In this document: piece after piece, positions 8,177 to 16,854 of the stretch
How positions within the stretch are numbered: the first letter of the stretch is position 1
Layout: each line of letters opens with the position of its first letter
Origin: JAEUMY01 sp031394355
GTDB lineage: Bacteria; Pseudomonadota; Gammaproteobacteria; Burkholderiales; Usitatibacteraceae
DNA: 57,392 nt
Direction of reading: 5' to 3'
NCBI GenBank assembly: GCA_031394355.1
Contig: JANNSU010000029.1
Coordinates: forward strand, 1 to 57,392
Notes under the pieces: model-generated
Database searches by the model: none
What the model was told of the DNA's origin: nothing
The model's input: the letters and a program-made list of their open reading frames with translations, nothing else
Program-made: the position numbers and the translations under genes

Positions 8177-8413
8177 ATGAATAACGCCTTGTTGGATGAT
8201 CTTTCCCTTCGCCTCAAAGCACTCCTGCAAAGCGCGCCTGCGCAGGATCTGGATCAGAACGTGAAAGCTCTGCTGACTGGTGCCTTCGCGCGCATGGATC
8301 TGGTTACGCGGGAAGAATTCGATATTCAGCGTGCTGTGCTGGAGCGCACGCGTGCCCGCCTGGAGGCGCTGGAGGCCGAGGTGGCACGGCTTGAGCGCGC
8401 CGATGGCAGCTAA
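8177..8413 (+). CDS. ubiK: UbiK/BMFP family ubiquinone biosynthesis accessory factor
   Basis: 78 residues. The C-terminal coiled coil RAVLERTRARLEALEAEVAR after LVTREEFDIQ is the hallmark of the YqiC/UbiK family. The known role is as a membrane-binding accessory factor for aerobic ubiquinone synthesis, associating with UbiJ. The ATG at 8177 is preferred because family members start shortly before the amphipathic helix LLDDLSLRLKALL; an upstream in-frame ATG at 8150 would add nine residues. It is divergent from the porin operon and followed by comM. Confidence 0.85.
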   Translation: MNNALLDDLSLRLKALLQSAPAQDLDQNVKALLTGAFARMDLVTREEFDIQRAVLERTRARLEALEAEVARLERADGS

Positions 8414-8473
8414 CGATCCAAAGCACTCGCTCCGGGCAAAAGCGAGCGTCGACCTGTCGGCTGGAACACGCTG

Positions 8474-9976
8474 ATGTCGCTTGCAGTGGTGTACTCACGC
8501 GCGCTGACGGGCATGGAGGCGCCCTTGGTCACGGTCGAGGTTCATCTCGCCAACGGCCTGCCGCAATTCAATATCGTCGGCCTGCCGGAAACCGAAGTGA
8601 AGGAGAGCAAGGATCGTGTTCGGGCGGCGCTGCTGAACGCGCGGTTCGAATTCCCCGCGCGTCGCATCACTGTCAATCTCGCGCCTGCTGATTTGCCGAA
8701 GGAAAGCGGACGCTTTGACCTGCCCATCGCGATGGGGATCCTGGCCGCAACCGGACAGGTACCGGGTGACAAGCTGAGCGAATATGAATTTGCCGGCGAG
8801 CTGGCGCTGACCGGCGAACTGCGGCCCATCCGTGGTGCGCTTGCCATGACACTCAAGGCCCACCATGACGGCCGGGCCTTCGTTCTCCCGGAGGCCAATG
8901 CGCCGGAGGCAGCGCTGGTGGCGGATGCGAATATTCGCGGGGCGCGAAATCTTCTGCAGGTGTGTGCCCATCTTGCGGGCCGCGAGATACTTCCGCAGTT
9001 CTCGGGCCAGCCGGTTGCGACCCACATCGAGTCAGCCGATTTCTCCGAGGTGAAAGGTCAGGCGCAGGCCAAGCGGGCGCTTGAAGTGGCTGCGGCTGGC
9101 GGGCACAGCGTGCTCATGCTGGGGCCACCCGGCACGGGCAAGACCATGCTGGCTTCACGCTTTGCCGGTGTGCTGCCCGACATGACGGATGACGAGGCGC
9201 GGGAAGCCGCAGCGGTACAGAGTCTGTCCGGCGGATTTCGCATCGAGAACTGGAAGCGTCGTCCCTATCGCGCGCCGCATCACACTGCATCGGGCGTGGC
9301 GCTGGTGGGTGGCGGCTCGAATCCCCGGCCAGGCGAAATCTCGCTTGCCCATCATGGCGTGCTGTTTCTGGATGAGCTGCCCGAGTTCGACCGCAATGTG
9401 CTGGAGGTGCTGCGCGAGCCGTTGGAGTCCGGGCGCATCACCATCTCGCGCGCGGCCAGGCAGGCGGACTTCCCCGCAGCATTCCAGCTGGTTGCCGCAA
9501 TGAATCCCTGTCCCTGCGGATACCTCGGCCATTTCAGCAACAAGTGCCGCTGTACGCCTGATCAGATCGCGCGCTATCGCGGTCGCATCTCCGGACCGCT
9601 GCTGGATCGCATCGACATCCAGATCGAGGTCGCGGCCGTGCCGCAGCTCGAGCTCGTCAAGGCCGGCAAAGGTGAAACTTCTGCAGCCATCAAGGCACGC
9701 GTCAATGCCGCTGCCGAACGTCAACGATCGCGCCAGCAAAAGCCCAATGCCAGGCTGCAAACGCGCGAGATTGATGTCCTCTGCGTACCCGAACCGGCCG
9801 GCGCCGAGTTGTTGAAACAGGCCATCACCCGAATGGGACTTTCTGCCAGGGCCTATCACCGCATCCTCAAGGTGGCGCGTACCATCGCCGACCTCGCCGG
9901 GTCTGCGGACATCAAGTCTCTTCATGTGGCGGAAGCGATCCAGTATCGCCGCATGGATCGGCAGAACCCGACTTGA
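8474..9976 (+). CDS. comM: YifB/ComM family Mg-chelatase-like AAA+ protein
   Basis: 500 residues. An N-terminal ChlI/Lon-protease-like domain (about 1-125) is followed by an AAA+ module with Walker A GPPGTGKT near residue 216 and Walker B VLFLDELPEF. A zinc-type NPCPCGYLGH loop and a C-terminal Mg-chelatase domain complete it. ComM homologues are hexameric helicases that promote branch migration during natural transformation. Its stop overlaps the TTG start of the following exporter. One palindrome copy lies before the AAA+ domain. Confidence 0.93.
   Translation: MSLAVVYSRALTGMEAPLVTVEVHLANGLPQFNIVGLPETEVKESKDRVRAALLNARFEFPARRITVNLAPADLPKESGRFDLPIAMGILAATGQVPGDKLSEYEFAGELALTGELRPIRGALAMTLKAHHDGRAFVLPEANAPEAALVADANIRGARNLLQVCAHLAGREILPQFSGQPVATHIESADFSEVKGQAQAKRALEVAAAGGHSVLMLGPPGTGKTMLASRFAGVLPDMTDDEAREAAAVQSLSGGFRIENWKRRPYRAPHHTASGVALVGGGSNPRPGEISLAHHGVLFLDELPEFDRNVLEVLREPLESGRITISRAARQADFPAAFQLVAAMNPCPCGYLGHFSNKCRCTPDQIARYRGRISGPLLDRIDIQIEVAAVPQLELVKAGKGETSAAIKARVNAAAERQRSRQQKPNARLQTREIDVLCVPEPAGAELLKQAITRMGLSARAYHRILKVARTIADLAGSADIKSLHVAEAIQYRRMDRQNPT
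8927..8938. repeat. GCGAATATTCGC palindrome (comM)
   Basis: Exact copy, read as Ala-Asn-Ile-Arg in comM. Confidence 0.9.
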
Positions 9977-11196
9977 ACCCCGACGATTCGGCGCACCCGC
10001 ATCACCGGGCGCCTCGCTGGGTGCTGGCGGCGCTGCTTGCCGCACTGGCTACGTTGGGCCCCTTCGCGATCGACACCTACCTGCCGGCATTCGAGACGAT
10101 GTCGAAGGACCTGAACACGTCGATGCTGTCGATGCAGCAAACGCTGTCTCTGTTCCTTGCTGCGTTCGGGTTCATGTTCCTGTTTCACGGCGCATTGTCA
10201 GACAGTTTCGGTCGCAAGCCCGTGATTCTGTGGGGGTTGGCTGTGTTCACTGTGGCCTCGGTCGGCTGCGCGTTGTCTCGTGACGTGCAGACGCTCATCG
10301 TGTTCCGTATTTTGCAAGGTCTCTCAGTGGGGGCGGGCATGGTCGTTGGCCGCGCGATGATCCGCGACCTGTTTTCCGACGCCGATGCCCAGCGTCTGAT
10401 GTCGATGGTCACCCTCTTCTTCGGACTCGCTCCCGCAATCGCACCGATGATCGGTGGCGTCTTGTACCTGCATCTCGGCTGGGCATCCATTTTCTGGTTC
10501 CTCGCCATCGTTTCGGGCCTGCTCATTGTGCTGGTTTCGCGCGAGCTTCACGAGACATTGCCCCCGGAGTCGCGCCAGTCGTTTCATCCCGTGGCGCTGA
10601 TGCACGGCTACTGGGAGGTGGGTGCGAATATTCGCTTTCTGTTGCTGTCGCTCGCGGTGGGCCTCAACTTCAATGCATTTTTCCTGTACATCGTCTCCGC
10701 ACCGGTGTACCTGCCGCAGCATCTCGGCCTGGGGCCCACCGAGTATTCCTGGCTTTTCATGCCCTCCATCGCGGGCATCATGACCGGTGCTTTCATCTCG
10801 GGACGGGTGGCCGGCAAGTGGTCAAAGATTGAAACGGTGACGCGGGCCTACGGGTTCATGGTTGTGGCGGCATTGGCGAATGTCACCTATTCGTTCATGA
10901 CTGCGCCATCGCTGCCGTGGGCCGTGATGCCCATCTACCTCTACGCCGTCGGGTCGGCACTCGCCATGCCCAGCATCTCGCTCATGTCGCTGGACATGTT
11001 TCCCGCACGGCGTGGCATGGCGGCGTCGCTGCAGGGATTCGTATCGGGCATGGTCAATGCGATGACGGCAGGGCTCATTTCTCCCGCCTTGTCGCATTCA
11101 CCGCAATGGCTGGCGGCGGGCATGGTCTGCCTCATGGCAGGGGGCCTCTTCTGCTGGATTGTTTACCTTCGCGCCATCCGTGGCGCCGGTAGGTGA
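9973..11196 (+). CDS. Bcr/CflA family multidrug MFS exporter
   Basis: 407 residues with 12 predicted membrane helices. TM1 carries the Bcr/CflA signature GPFAIDTYLPAF; HGALSDSFGRKPV is the loop 2-3 motif and RILQGLSVGAG lies in TM4. Drug:proton antiport is the family role; the substrate is not predictable. The start is TTG at 9973, overlapping the comM stop (TTGA); the next ATG at 10099 would remove TM1, so the TTG start is preferred and coupling to comM is likely. One palindrome copy is present. Confidence 0.88.
   Translation: MNPDDSAHPHHRAPRWVLAALLAALATLGPFAIDTYLPAFETMSKDLNTSMLSMQQTLSLFLAAFGFMFLFHGALSDSFGRKPVILWGLAVFTVASVGCALSRDVQTLIVFRILQGLSVGAGMVVGRAMIRDLFSDADAQRLMSMVTLFFGLAPAIAPMIGGVLYLHLGWASIFWFLAIVSGLLIVLVSRELHETLPPESRQSFHPVALMHGYWEVGANIRFLLLSLAVGLNFNAFFLYIVSAPVYLPQHLGLGPTEYSWLFMPSIAGIMTGAFISGRVAGKWSKIETVTRAYGFMVVAALANVTYSFMTAPSLPWAVMPIYLYAVGSALAMPSISLMSLDMFPARRGMAASLQGFVSGMVNAMTAGLISPALSHSPQWLAAGMVCLMAGGLFCWIVYLRAIRGAGR
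10624..10635. repeat. GCGAATATTCGC palindrome (Bcr/CflA exporter)
   Basis: Exact copy, read as Ala-Asn-Ile-Arg just before a membrane helix. Confidence 0.9.
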
Positions 11197-11202
11197 ATCG
11201 CA

Positions 11203-11217
11203 GGCCTTGCCAAGGCC
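11203..11217. terminator. Small hairpin between convergent genes
   Basis: GGCCTT-gcc-AAGGCC stem-loop 7 bp after the exporter stop and before the convergent hydrolase stop. There is no T-run, so a terminator role is only possible. Confidence 0.3.
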
Positions 11218-11266
11218 AACACGCGAGCGATTTGTTTCGACGCGATGGTTCGGGCCGGGGTGTTGG

Positions 11267-12115
11267 TCAAAGCACTGCCGCCAGGAAAGCGTCCATCGCA
11301 ATGCGGGCGTCTGGTTCTTCCAGGTTGGGGGCATGTCCTCGCTGCTCGATCACACAGCTTTGCACGTCAGGTGAAGTTTCCTGCATGCGAGTGACCGTTG
11401 CAGCCGAGAGCAGATCGGATAGCTCGCCACGCAGCACCAGCATGGGTCGCGTGGCCAGACTCTCGAACAGGGGCCACAGATCGGGCGCGGCCGTGCCGTC
11501 AGCAAGCCCCTGGGAGATCGCGGGATCGTAGTCCAGCACGATCCGGTCATCGACCTGCACATGCAGGTTGCGCGCCATGTCAAGCCAGTCAGCCTCGGTG
11601 AAGTCGGGAAATGCAGAGCCGTTACTTCGGCGTATTGAAGCCGCCGCGTCGTCCCAGTTTGTTGCCGGTGCACCATGCCCGACATAGCTGGCGATCCTCT
11701 CTATACCTGCTGACTCTATGCGCGGCCCGATGTCATTGATGACCATCGACCGTACCCGATCCGGTGACCGTGCGAGCAACATCATGCCCATGATGCCGCC
11801 CATCGACGTGCCGATCACGTGTACGGTGGCAATGCCGAGCAGGTCCAGCAATGTCAGCGAATCGTCCACATAGCTGTCAGGACGGTATGTGGAGAGCACA
11901 TCGGCGTGCTGCGAGCGGCCACGGCCGCGGACATCGGGCGCGATCACTCTTGCCTTGCGGGACAGACGAGACGCAAGCAGATGGAAGTCCTTGCTGTTGC
12001 GCGTCAGCCCGTGCAGGCAAAGCACCACGGGCGCGTTGGGGCCCGGCCCGGCATAGTCACGCGCATACAGACGCAGTCCATCCCGGCTCTTGAAAAAAAC
12101 GTCTGCAAAGATCAT
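11267..12115 (-). CDS. Alpha/beta hydrolase
   Basis: 282 residues, complete. The oxyanion motif is LHGLTRNSKDF, the nucleophile elbow is GTSMGGIMG (Ser), the acid is probably Asp in RGELSDLL and the base His is in RGHAPNLEEP. The substrate is unknown. It is divergent from the TetR gene at 12236 and lies beside the PHB-esterase/Liv cluster, so hydrolysis of a released ester or oligomer is one possibility (inference). Confidence 0.85.
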   Translation of the reverse strand: MIFADVFFKSRDGLRLYARDYAGPGPNAPVVLCLHGLTRNSKDFHLLASRLSRKARVIAPDVRGRGRSQHADVLSTYRPDSYVDDSLTLLDLLGIATVHVIGTSMGGIMGMMLLARSPDRVRSMVINDIGPRIESAGIERIASYVGHGAPATNWDDAAASIRRSNGSAFPDFTEADWLDMARNLHVQVDDRIVLDYDPAISQGLADGTAAPDLWPLFESLATRPMLVLRGELSDLLSAATVTRMQETSPDVQSCVIEQRGHAPNLEEPDARIAMDAFLAAVL

Positions 12116-12235
12116 TCGATACGCTCACTTCCATTAGAATTGTCTGGAGCCTGCCAGTGCAGCCGACTTTGCTGAATCCAGGCAGAAGCAGTTCGACACA
12201 CGCAATTCGTGTTTGCGTCCCCATCCTCCGAGACC

Positions 12236-13024
12236 ATGTCAACTACCCGTCCTACTGAAGGGGCTGCAAAGCGCAAATTGACCACGAGCGGGTCTGCCAA
12301 GTCCAAGCCTCGCCCTCGCTCGACGGTGGGTCGGCCGCGCAAGGACACGCAAGGCCCCGATGCGGCGTACCGCATTCTTGATGCAGCCGAAGACCTGTTT
12401 TCGAAGCGTGGCTTTGATGGCGTCACGATTCGCGAGGTGACCGAGCTCGCCTCGGTCGACAGTGCGTTGGCCCACTACTACTTCTCCTCCAAGCAGGGTC
12501 TTTTTGATGCTGTCCTGGGGCGCCGCGCAGAGCTGGTGTTCGCCGAGCGCATGCAGGCTTTTGATGAGCTCGACCGCATAGGCGGCAGCGTGCGTCTTGA
12601 AGATGCGGTCAGGGCATTCATCCAGCCGCTGCTCGCGCGAGCGGAAACGGGTGATGCCGGCTGGAAGAACTATTTCCGCCTGCTTTCCGTGGTGAACAAC
12701 GATCCCAACCATGTGGCGCAATCGGTCATGTCCTATTTTGATCCCGTCGTGCACCGGCTCATTGATGCGCTCGGACGTGCACTGCCCGATGCCCGCCGGG
12801 AAGAGCTGTTCTGGTGCTTCCATTTCCTCACCGGATCGCTCACGCTGGCGCTGTCCCGCACCGGTCGTCTGGACCGCGTGAGTGGCGGCCTGTGCAAGTC
12901 CGAGGACCTCGCCGCCATCCTGCCGCGGATGGTGGAGTATTGCGCCGCCGGTATCCGGCAAGTCTGCGTGCCCAATACGCCAACCCCGCCTGCCCGCCCG
13001 CGCAGGGCGACCGCGACCCGCTGA
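12236..13024 (+). CDS. TetR family transcriptional regulator
   Basis: About 262 residues. A basic, disordered N-terminus (about 35 residues, ending VGRPRKD) precedes the TetR helix-turn-helix: AYRILDAAEDLFSKRGFDGV, TIREVTELASVDSALAHYYF. The C-terminal ligand domain is larger than usual and ends in a Pro/Arg-rich tail. The ATG at 12236 is chosen; a GTG at 12209 is a possible alternative. It is divergent from the hydrolase and convergent with the TonB receptor, and may bind the inverted repeat at 15432-15451 (inference). Confidence 0.88.
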   Translation: MSTTRPTEGAAKRKLTTSGSAKSKPRPRSTVGRPRKDTQGPDAAYRILDAAEDLFSKRGFDGVTIREVTELASVDSALAHYYFSSKQGLFDAVLGRRAELVFAERMQAFDELDRIGGSVRLEDAVRAFIQPLLARAETGDAGWKNYFRLLSVVNNDPNHVAQSVMSYFDPVVHRLIDALGRALPDARREELFWCFHFLTGSLTLALSRTGRLDRVSGGLCKSEDLAAILPRMVEYCAAGIRQVCVPNTPTPPARPRRATATR

Positions 13025-13086
13025 TCGCGATGGTCCTGCGCGAGGGGCGCCGGCGTTCCGAGGCGCCAGGGTTGTACTGCCCCCGA

Positions 13087-15351
13087 TCAGAACTTGTAGT
13101 CGAGCGTCAGCGTCACGACGCGAGGATTGCCGTGGAAGGCGAGGACGCTGCTGTCTGCGACTGACGGCAAGGTTGGGAAGTTGTAGCCCGCAATCTTGTA
13201 GCGTTTGTCCGAAAGGTTCTTGCCATGCAGGCCGACCCGCACATTGCTGTCAGACGATGTCCAGACGAGGCTCGCATCCCAGAGTGAAAACGCCTTCTGG
13301 TCAAGGATGGGCACGGCGAATTCGAACTGCTGGGTGTCGTCGCGGTAGGCAATGGCGTTGGACAAGGACAGCTTGCCTTGTTTGCCCATCACGCTCATCG
13401 GCCAATCATAGGTGGCGCGAATATTCGCAGTGTTCTCCGGCGTGTTCTGGAACGCACGCTGGCTGGAGACATCGACATTGCCCGCCCCGACGAACTGCGT
13501 GTACTTCGCGTCGATGTGGCCAATCATTGCGGTGATGCTGAATGCGTCGGTGAGCCGCGCCATCATCTCCAGTTCAATGCCCTGAATGCGCGCCTTGCCG
13601 GCATTGGTGGTCACCCCGGCAAAGCTGTCGTCGATACCGTCACCGTTGGTGTCGATTGCGACCGAGCCGGGAATCTGCACATCCTTGTAGTCGCTATGGA
13701 AAATAGCCCCATTGATGAGCATGCGGCCCTTGTCGAGGGCCGACTTGAAGCCCACTTCGTAGGTCGTGATGTTTTCCGGCGCAAAGCCACGCTTGGCCTG
13801 TTCGACCGTGAGGCGCGTGCCGACCAGGTTCAGGCGCGGATCAAAGCTGCCACCCTTGAAGCCCTGGGAGATCGAGCCGTAGAGGTTGTGCTCAGGTGTG
13901 GCCTTCCAGCCGACAGAAATGCGCGGCGTGAACTTGCGGTCGGTGCGCTGCAGTTCGCCGCTGGTGAGATTGGTGTCGGTGCGAAACAGCACGGCGCCAG
14001 GATTGCCCATGCCGGGTGAGCCCGCGGTGCCGAGATAGATCTGACGCAGTATGTTGGCCTTGCGCTCGTCTTCGGTATGGCGACCGCCAATCGAAACGGA
14101 CAGGCGGTCACTCAAGTCGAAGCTCGCATCGGCGAAGATCGCGAATGCCTTGGTCGACACGTCATCTTCGGTGAAGGTCGACGTGCCGAGCAGGCGCACA
14201 TCAAACTTGTTGTAAGCATTGGCGTCGAGGTAGTAGATACCGCTCACCACCTGTACGTTCTTGCCGGTGTAGTTGAGCTGGAACTCCTGGCTCTTCTGGC
14301 GGTTCTTGTACAACGCCGGGACATCGAAGCTCACCTTGTTCAACGAATCGAAGTCGATTGGCGCATAAGACGTGTCCTGGCGCTTTGCGGTGACTGACTT
14401 GAACACCAGATCATTGGTGATGTTGTACTCCACCGTCGCAGCGAAACCACTGGCACGCACTTCCTGATCCCGGCCCAGCGCCTGGGTCAGGTTGGCGCGG
14501 GTATCGAACACGTTGTCCAGCACCTGTGCGCCGCTGGTGGTTTCCACCGTCAGTCTATGGCCGTGACGTGGCTTGGAGTCGTCGCGCGATACATCCCCTG
14601 CAAGGCGGATGAACAGGTTGCTCGACGGTGTCCACTCCACAGACAGGCGGCCGGCAGTAATGTCCTTGTTGTAGTTCTCGTCACCGTTGGAGAGGTTGGT
14701 CCCGAAGCCATCGCGGGTGAACTTCGCCAGCGTACCGCCGATTTTCAGGCCGTCGTTGATCGGTGTGCTGCCGGTCAACACGATGTCCTTCTGATTGAAC
14801 GTGCCGAGTGACGCCTTGAGACGCAAATCATTCTGGTTGGCGAGCTTGCGGGTCACGTACTTCACGGCGCCACCGATGGTGTTGCGGCCATAGAGTGTGC
14901 CCTGCGGGCCGCGCAATACCTCGATGCGCTCGACATCATAGATGTCGGCCAGCGCACCTTGCGGGCGGGCCAGATAAATGTCATCCAGATAGATGCCTAC
15001 ACCTGCCTCGAAGCCTGCAACCGGATCCTGCTGGCCCACGCCACGGATGAATGAGGTCAGGGTGGAGTTGGTGCCGCGCGAGGCGGTAAGGGTTGTATTG
15101 GGTATGGCCAGGGCCAGCGCGGAGATGTCCGCCGCACCTATCTTGGCCAGATTGTCCGCCGTAAATGCCGTCACGGAAATGGGCACGTCCTGCAGGGTTT
15201 CCTCACGGCGTCGCGCGGTGACCGTGATCTTGTCTGCCTTGTCTTCATCTGCCTTGGTTGTGCTGGAGGCGGGTACGGGGGCCTGCTGGGCCAGCGCGTG
15301 GCTGGCTGCGAACAAGGACGCAATGACGACGCTGAGTCGACTGACTTTCAT
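13087..15351 (-). CDS. TonB-dependent outer-membrane receptor
   Basis: 754 residues with a signal peptide (ending ASHALAQQ), then a TonB box region (DKITVTARRREETLQDVPIS). The plug domain covers about residues 45-160 (RGVGQQDP, YLDDIYLARPQG, IEVLRGPQGTLYGRNTIGG), followed by a 22-strand barrel ending LTLDYKF. This subfamily imports diverse ligands, not only iron. It is divergent from the binding-protein operon at 15621, so it may supply the outer-membrane step for the same substrate. One palindrome copy is in the barrel. Confidence 0.93.
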   Translation of the reverse strand: MKVSRLSVVIASLFAASHALAQQAPVPASSTTKADEDKADKITVTARRREETLQDVPISVTAFTADNLAKIGAADISALALAIPNTTLTASRGTNSTLTSFIRGVGQQDPVAGFEAGVGIYLDDIYLARPQGALADIYDVERIEVLRGPQGTLYGRNTIGGAVKYVTRKLANQNDLRLKASLGTFNQKDIVLTGSTPINDGLKIGGTLAKFTRDGFGTNLSNGDENYNKDITAGRLSVEWTPSSNLFIRLAGDVSRDDSKPRHGHRLTVETTSGAQVLDNVFDTRANLTQALGRDQEVRASGFAATVEYNITNDLVFKSVTAKRQDTSYAPIDFDSLNKVSFDVPALYKNRQKSQEFQLNYTGKNVQVVSGIYYLDANAYNKFDVRLLGTSTFTEDDVSTKAFAIFADASFDLSDRLSVSIGGRHTEDERKANILRQIYLGTAGSPGMGNPGAVLFRTDTNLTSGELQRTDRKFTPRISVGWKATPEHNLYGSISQGFKGGSFDPRLNLVGTRLTVEQAKRGFAPENITTYEVGFKSALDKGRMLINGAIFHSDYKDVQIPGSVAIDTNGDGIDDSFAGVTTNAGKARIQGIELEMMARLTDAFSITAMIGHIDAKYTQFVGAGNVDVSSQRAFQNTPENTANIRATYDWPMSVMGKQGKLSLSNAIAYRDDTQQFEFAVPILDQKAFSLWDASLVWTSSDSNVRVGLHGKNLSDKRYKIAGYNFPTLPSVADSSVLAFHGNPRVVTLTLDYKF
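13417..13428. repeat. GCGAATATTCGC palindrome (TonB receptor)
   Basis: Exact copy, read as Ala-Asn-Ile-Arg in the barrel-coding part. Confidence 0.9.
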
Positions 15352-15431
15352 GGAGATCTCCTCTTGATGGATACTTGCGGTGGGTCGCCGAACGGTCTAC
15401 CAAACTGAGGGTGGCCGCGCGTTTGCGTTAT

Positions 15432-15451
15432 AATTCATTACTTGATGAATT
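15432..15451. promoter_or_regulatory. Inverted repeat, candidate operator between divergent promoters
   Basis: AATTCAT-tacttg-ATGAATT is a perfect 7-bp dyad with a 6-base spacer in the 269-bp gap between the TonB receptor and the livK-type gene. It lies next to a possible minus-strand promoter (TTGCAA at 15477-15482, 18 bp, then TACGAT complementary to 15453-15458). It also overlaps a possible plus-strand -35 (TTGATG, with TATCTT 16 bp on). The size and symmetry fit a TetR operator. Confidence 0.45.
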
Positions 15452-15620
15452 TATCGTAGCACAGTATCTTTTGACGTTGCAAGCATCCTTGTCCCGCTGG
15501 CTGGATGCGCCAATATGAACTGGCAGGCGAACGCGGTTGCAGTCGTGGACCCCGGGCTCAACACCCGGCTGACCGTGACGACGCGTGCCTGCTCAGGTAC
15601 CGTGAACGGAGGAGTTCCGC

Positions 15621-16829
15621 ATGAAGCTTTTGAACGCAACGGGTGCGCTCGTCTCGCTGCTGGCCGCGGGTGTGATGGCAACCGGGGCGGGCGCGCAGTC
15701 TGGCCCGGCCAAAGCAAGTGACATTCGTGTCGGGCTCATTTTCGACAAGACCGGCCCGCTGGAAGCCTACGTGAAGCAGACGCGTGCAGGGCTCCTCATC
15801 GGGCTCGACTACGCGACAGACGGCAAGATGAACGTCGCCGGACGCAAGATTGTGTTGGTCGAGCGCGACAGTCAGGGCAAGCCTGATGTTGCCAAGGCGC
15901 AGCTCGCCGCTGCCTACGCGGATGACAAGGTAGACATTGCCATCGCTGCAGCGGCGTCAGGTGTAACACTGGCCATGCTGCCTGTTGCGGAGGAGCGAAA
16001 GAAGCTGCTCATCGTGGAGCCTGCCGTGGCGGATTCGATCACCGGGGACAAGTGGAACCGCTATGTGTTCCGCACCGGACGCAGCAGCTCACAGGACGCC
16101 ATCTCCAATGCGGTCGTGGTCGACAAGCCGGCCACGTCCATTGCCACGCTGGCGCAGGACAATGCGTTTGGCAAGGATGGGGTCAAGGCATTCCGTGCCG
16201 CACTCAAGAACGCGAAGATCGTCCATGAGGAGTATCTGCCGCCTGCCGCCACCGACTTCACGGCCGGCGCACAGCGCATCATCGCCAAGCTCAAGGCTGC
16301 CAGCGGACGCAAAATCCTCTTCATCTCCTGGGCGGGTGGCGGCAATCCGTTCAAGATTGCCGATCTGGATTTGAAGCGTTACGGCATCGAGATTGCGACC
16401 GGGGGCAACATCCTGCCCGCCATGTCGGCCTACAAGAACTTCCCCGGCATGGAAGGCGCCACTTACTACTATTTCGGTATACCGAAGAACGCTGTCAATG
16501 ACGAGCTCATCAAGCGCCATCAGGCACAGTATCAGTCGCCGCCGGACTTTTTCACCGCTGGCGGGATGGCGGCCGGCATGGCCATCGTCACGGCACTGAA
16601 GGCGACGCAAGGCGATACGGATACCGAAAAGCTCATCCGCACCATGGAAGGCATGAGCTTCGACTCACCCAAGGGCAAGATGACCTTCCGCAAGGAAGAT
16701 CATCAGGCGCTGCAGTCCATGTATCACTTCCGCATCAAGGTGGATACTGCACTCGCCTGGGCGGTGCCCGAGCTCGTGCGCGAGATCCGCGCCGAGGACA
16801 TGATCCTGCCGGTCACGAACCGGCGCTGA
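15621..16829 (+). CDS. Branched-chain-amino-acid-type ABC transporter substrate-binding protein
   Basis: 402 residues with a signal peptide (ending TGAGAQ), then a two-lobe Peripla_BP_6 fold beginning DIRVGLIFDKTGPLEAYV. Related proteins bind amino acids, amides, urea, aromatic acids or short acids, so the Liv name does not fix the ligand. GGAGGAG precedes the ATG by 8 bases. It opens an operon of six genes (binding protein, esterase, livG, livF, livH, livM) with gaps of 25 and 7 bp and then overlaps. Confidence 0.9.
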   Translation: MKLLNATGALVSLLAAGVMATGAGAQSGPAKASDIRVGLIFDKTGPLEAYVKQTRAGLLIGLDYATDGKMNVAGRKIVLVERDSQGKPDVAKAQLAAAYADDKVDIAIAAAASGVTLAMLPVAEERKKLLIVEPAVADSITGDKWNRYVFRTGRSSSQDAISNAVVVDKPATSIATLAQDNAFGKDGVKAFRAALKNAKIVHEEYLPPAATDFTAGAQRIIAKLKAASGRKILFISWAGGGNPFKIADLDLKRYGIEIATGGNILPAMSAYKNFPGMEGATYYYFGIPKNAVNDELIKRHQAQYQSPPDFFTAGGMAAGMAIVTALKATQGDTDTEKLIRTMEGMSFDSPKGKMTFRKEDHQALQSMYHFRIKVDTALAWAVPELVREIRAEDMILPVTNRR

Positions 16830-16854
16830 CCTGCACCTGCAAAAGGAATCCGAT

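Noticed and set aside
13378..14397. Plus-strand frames opposite the TonB receptor
   Set aside because: No family resemblance; they are shadows of the receptor gene.
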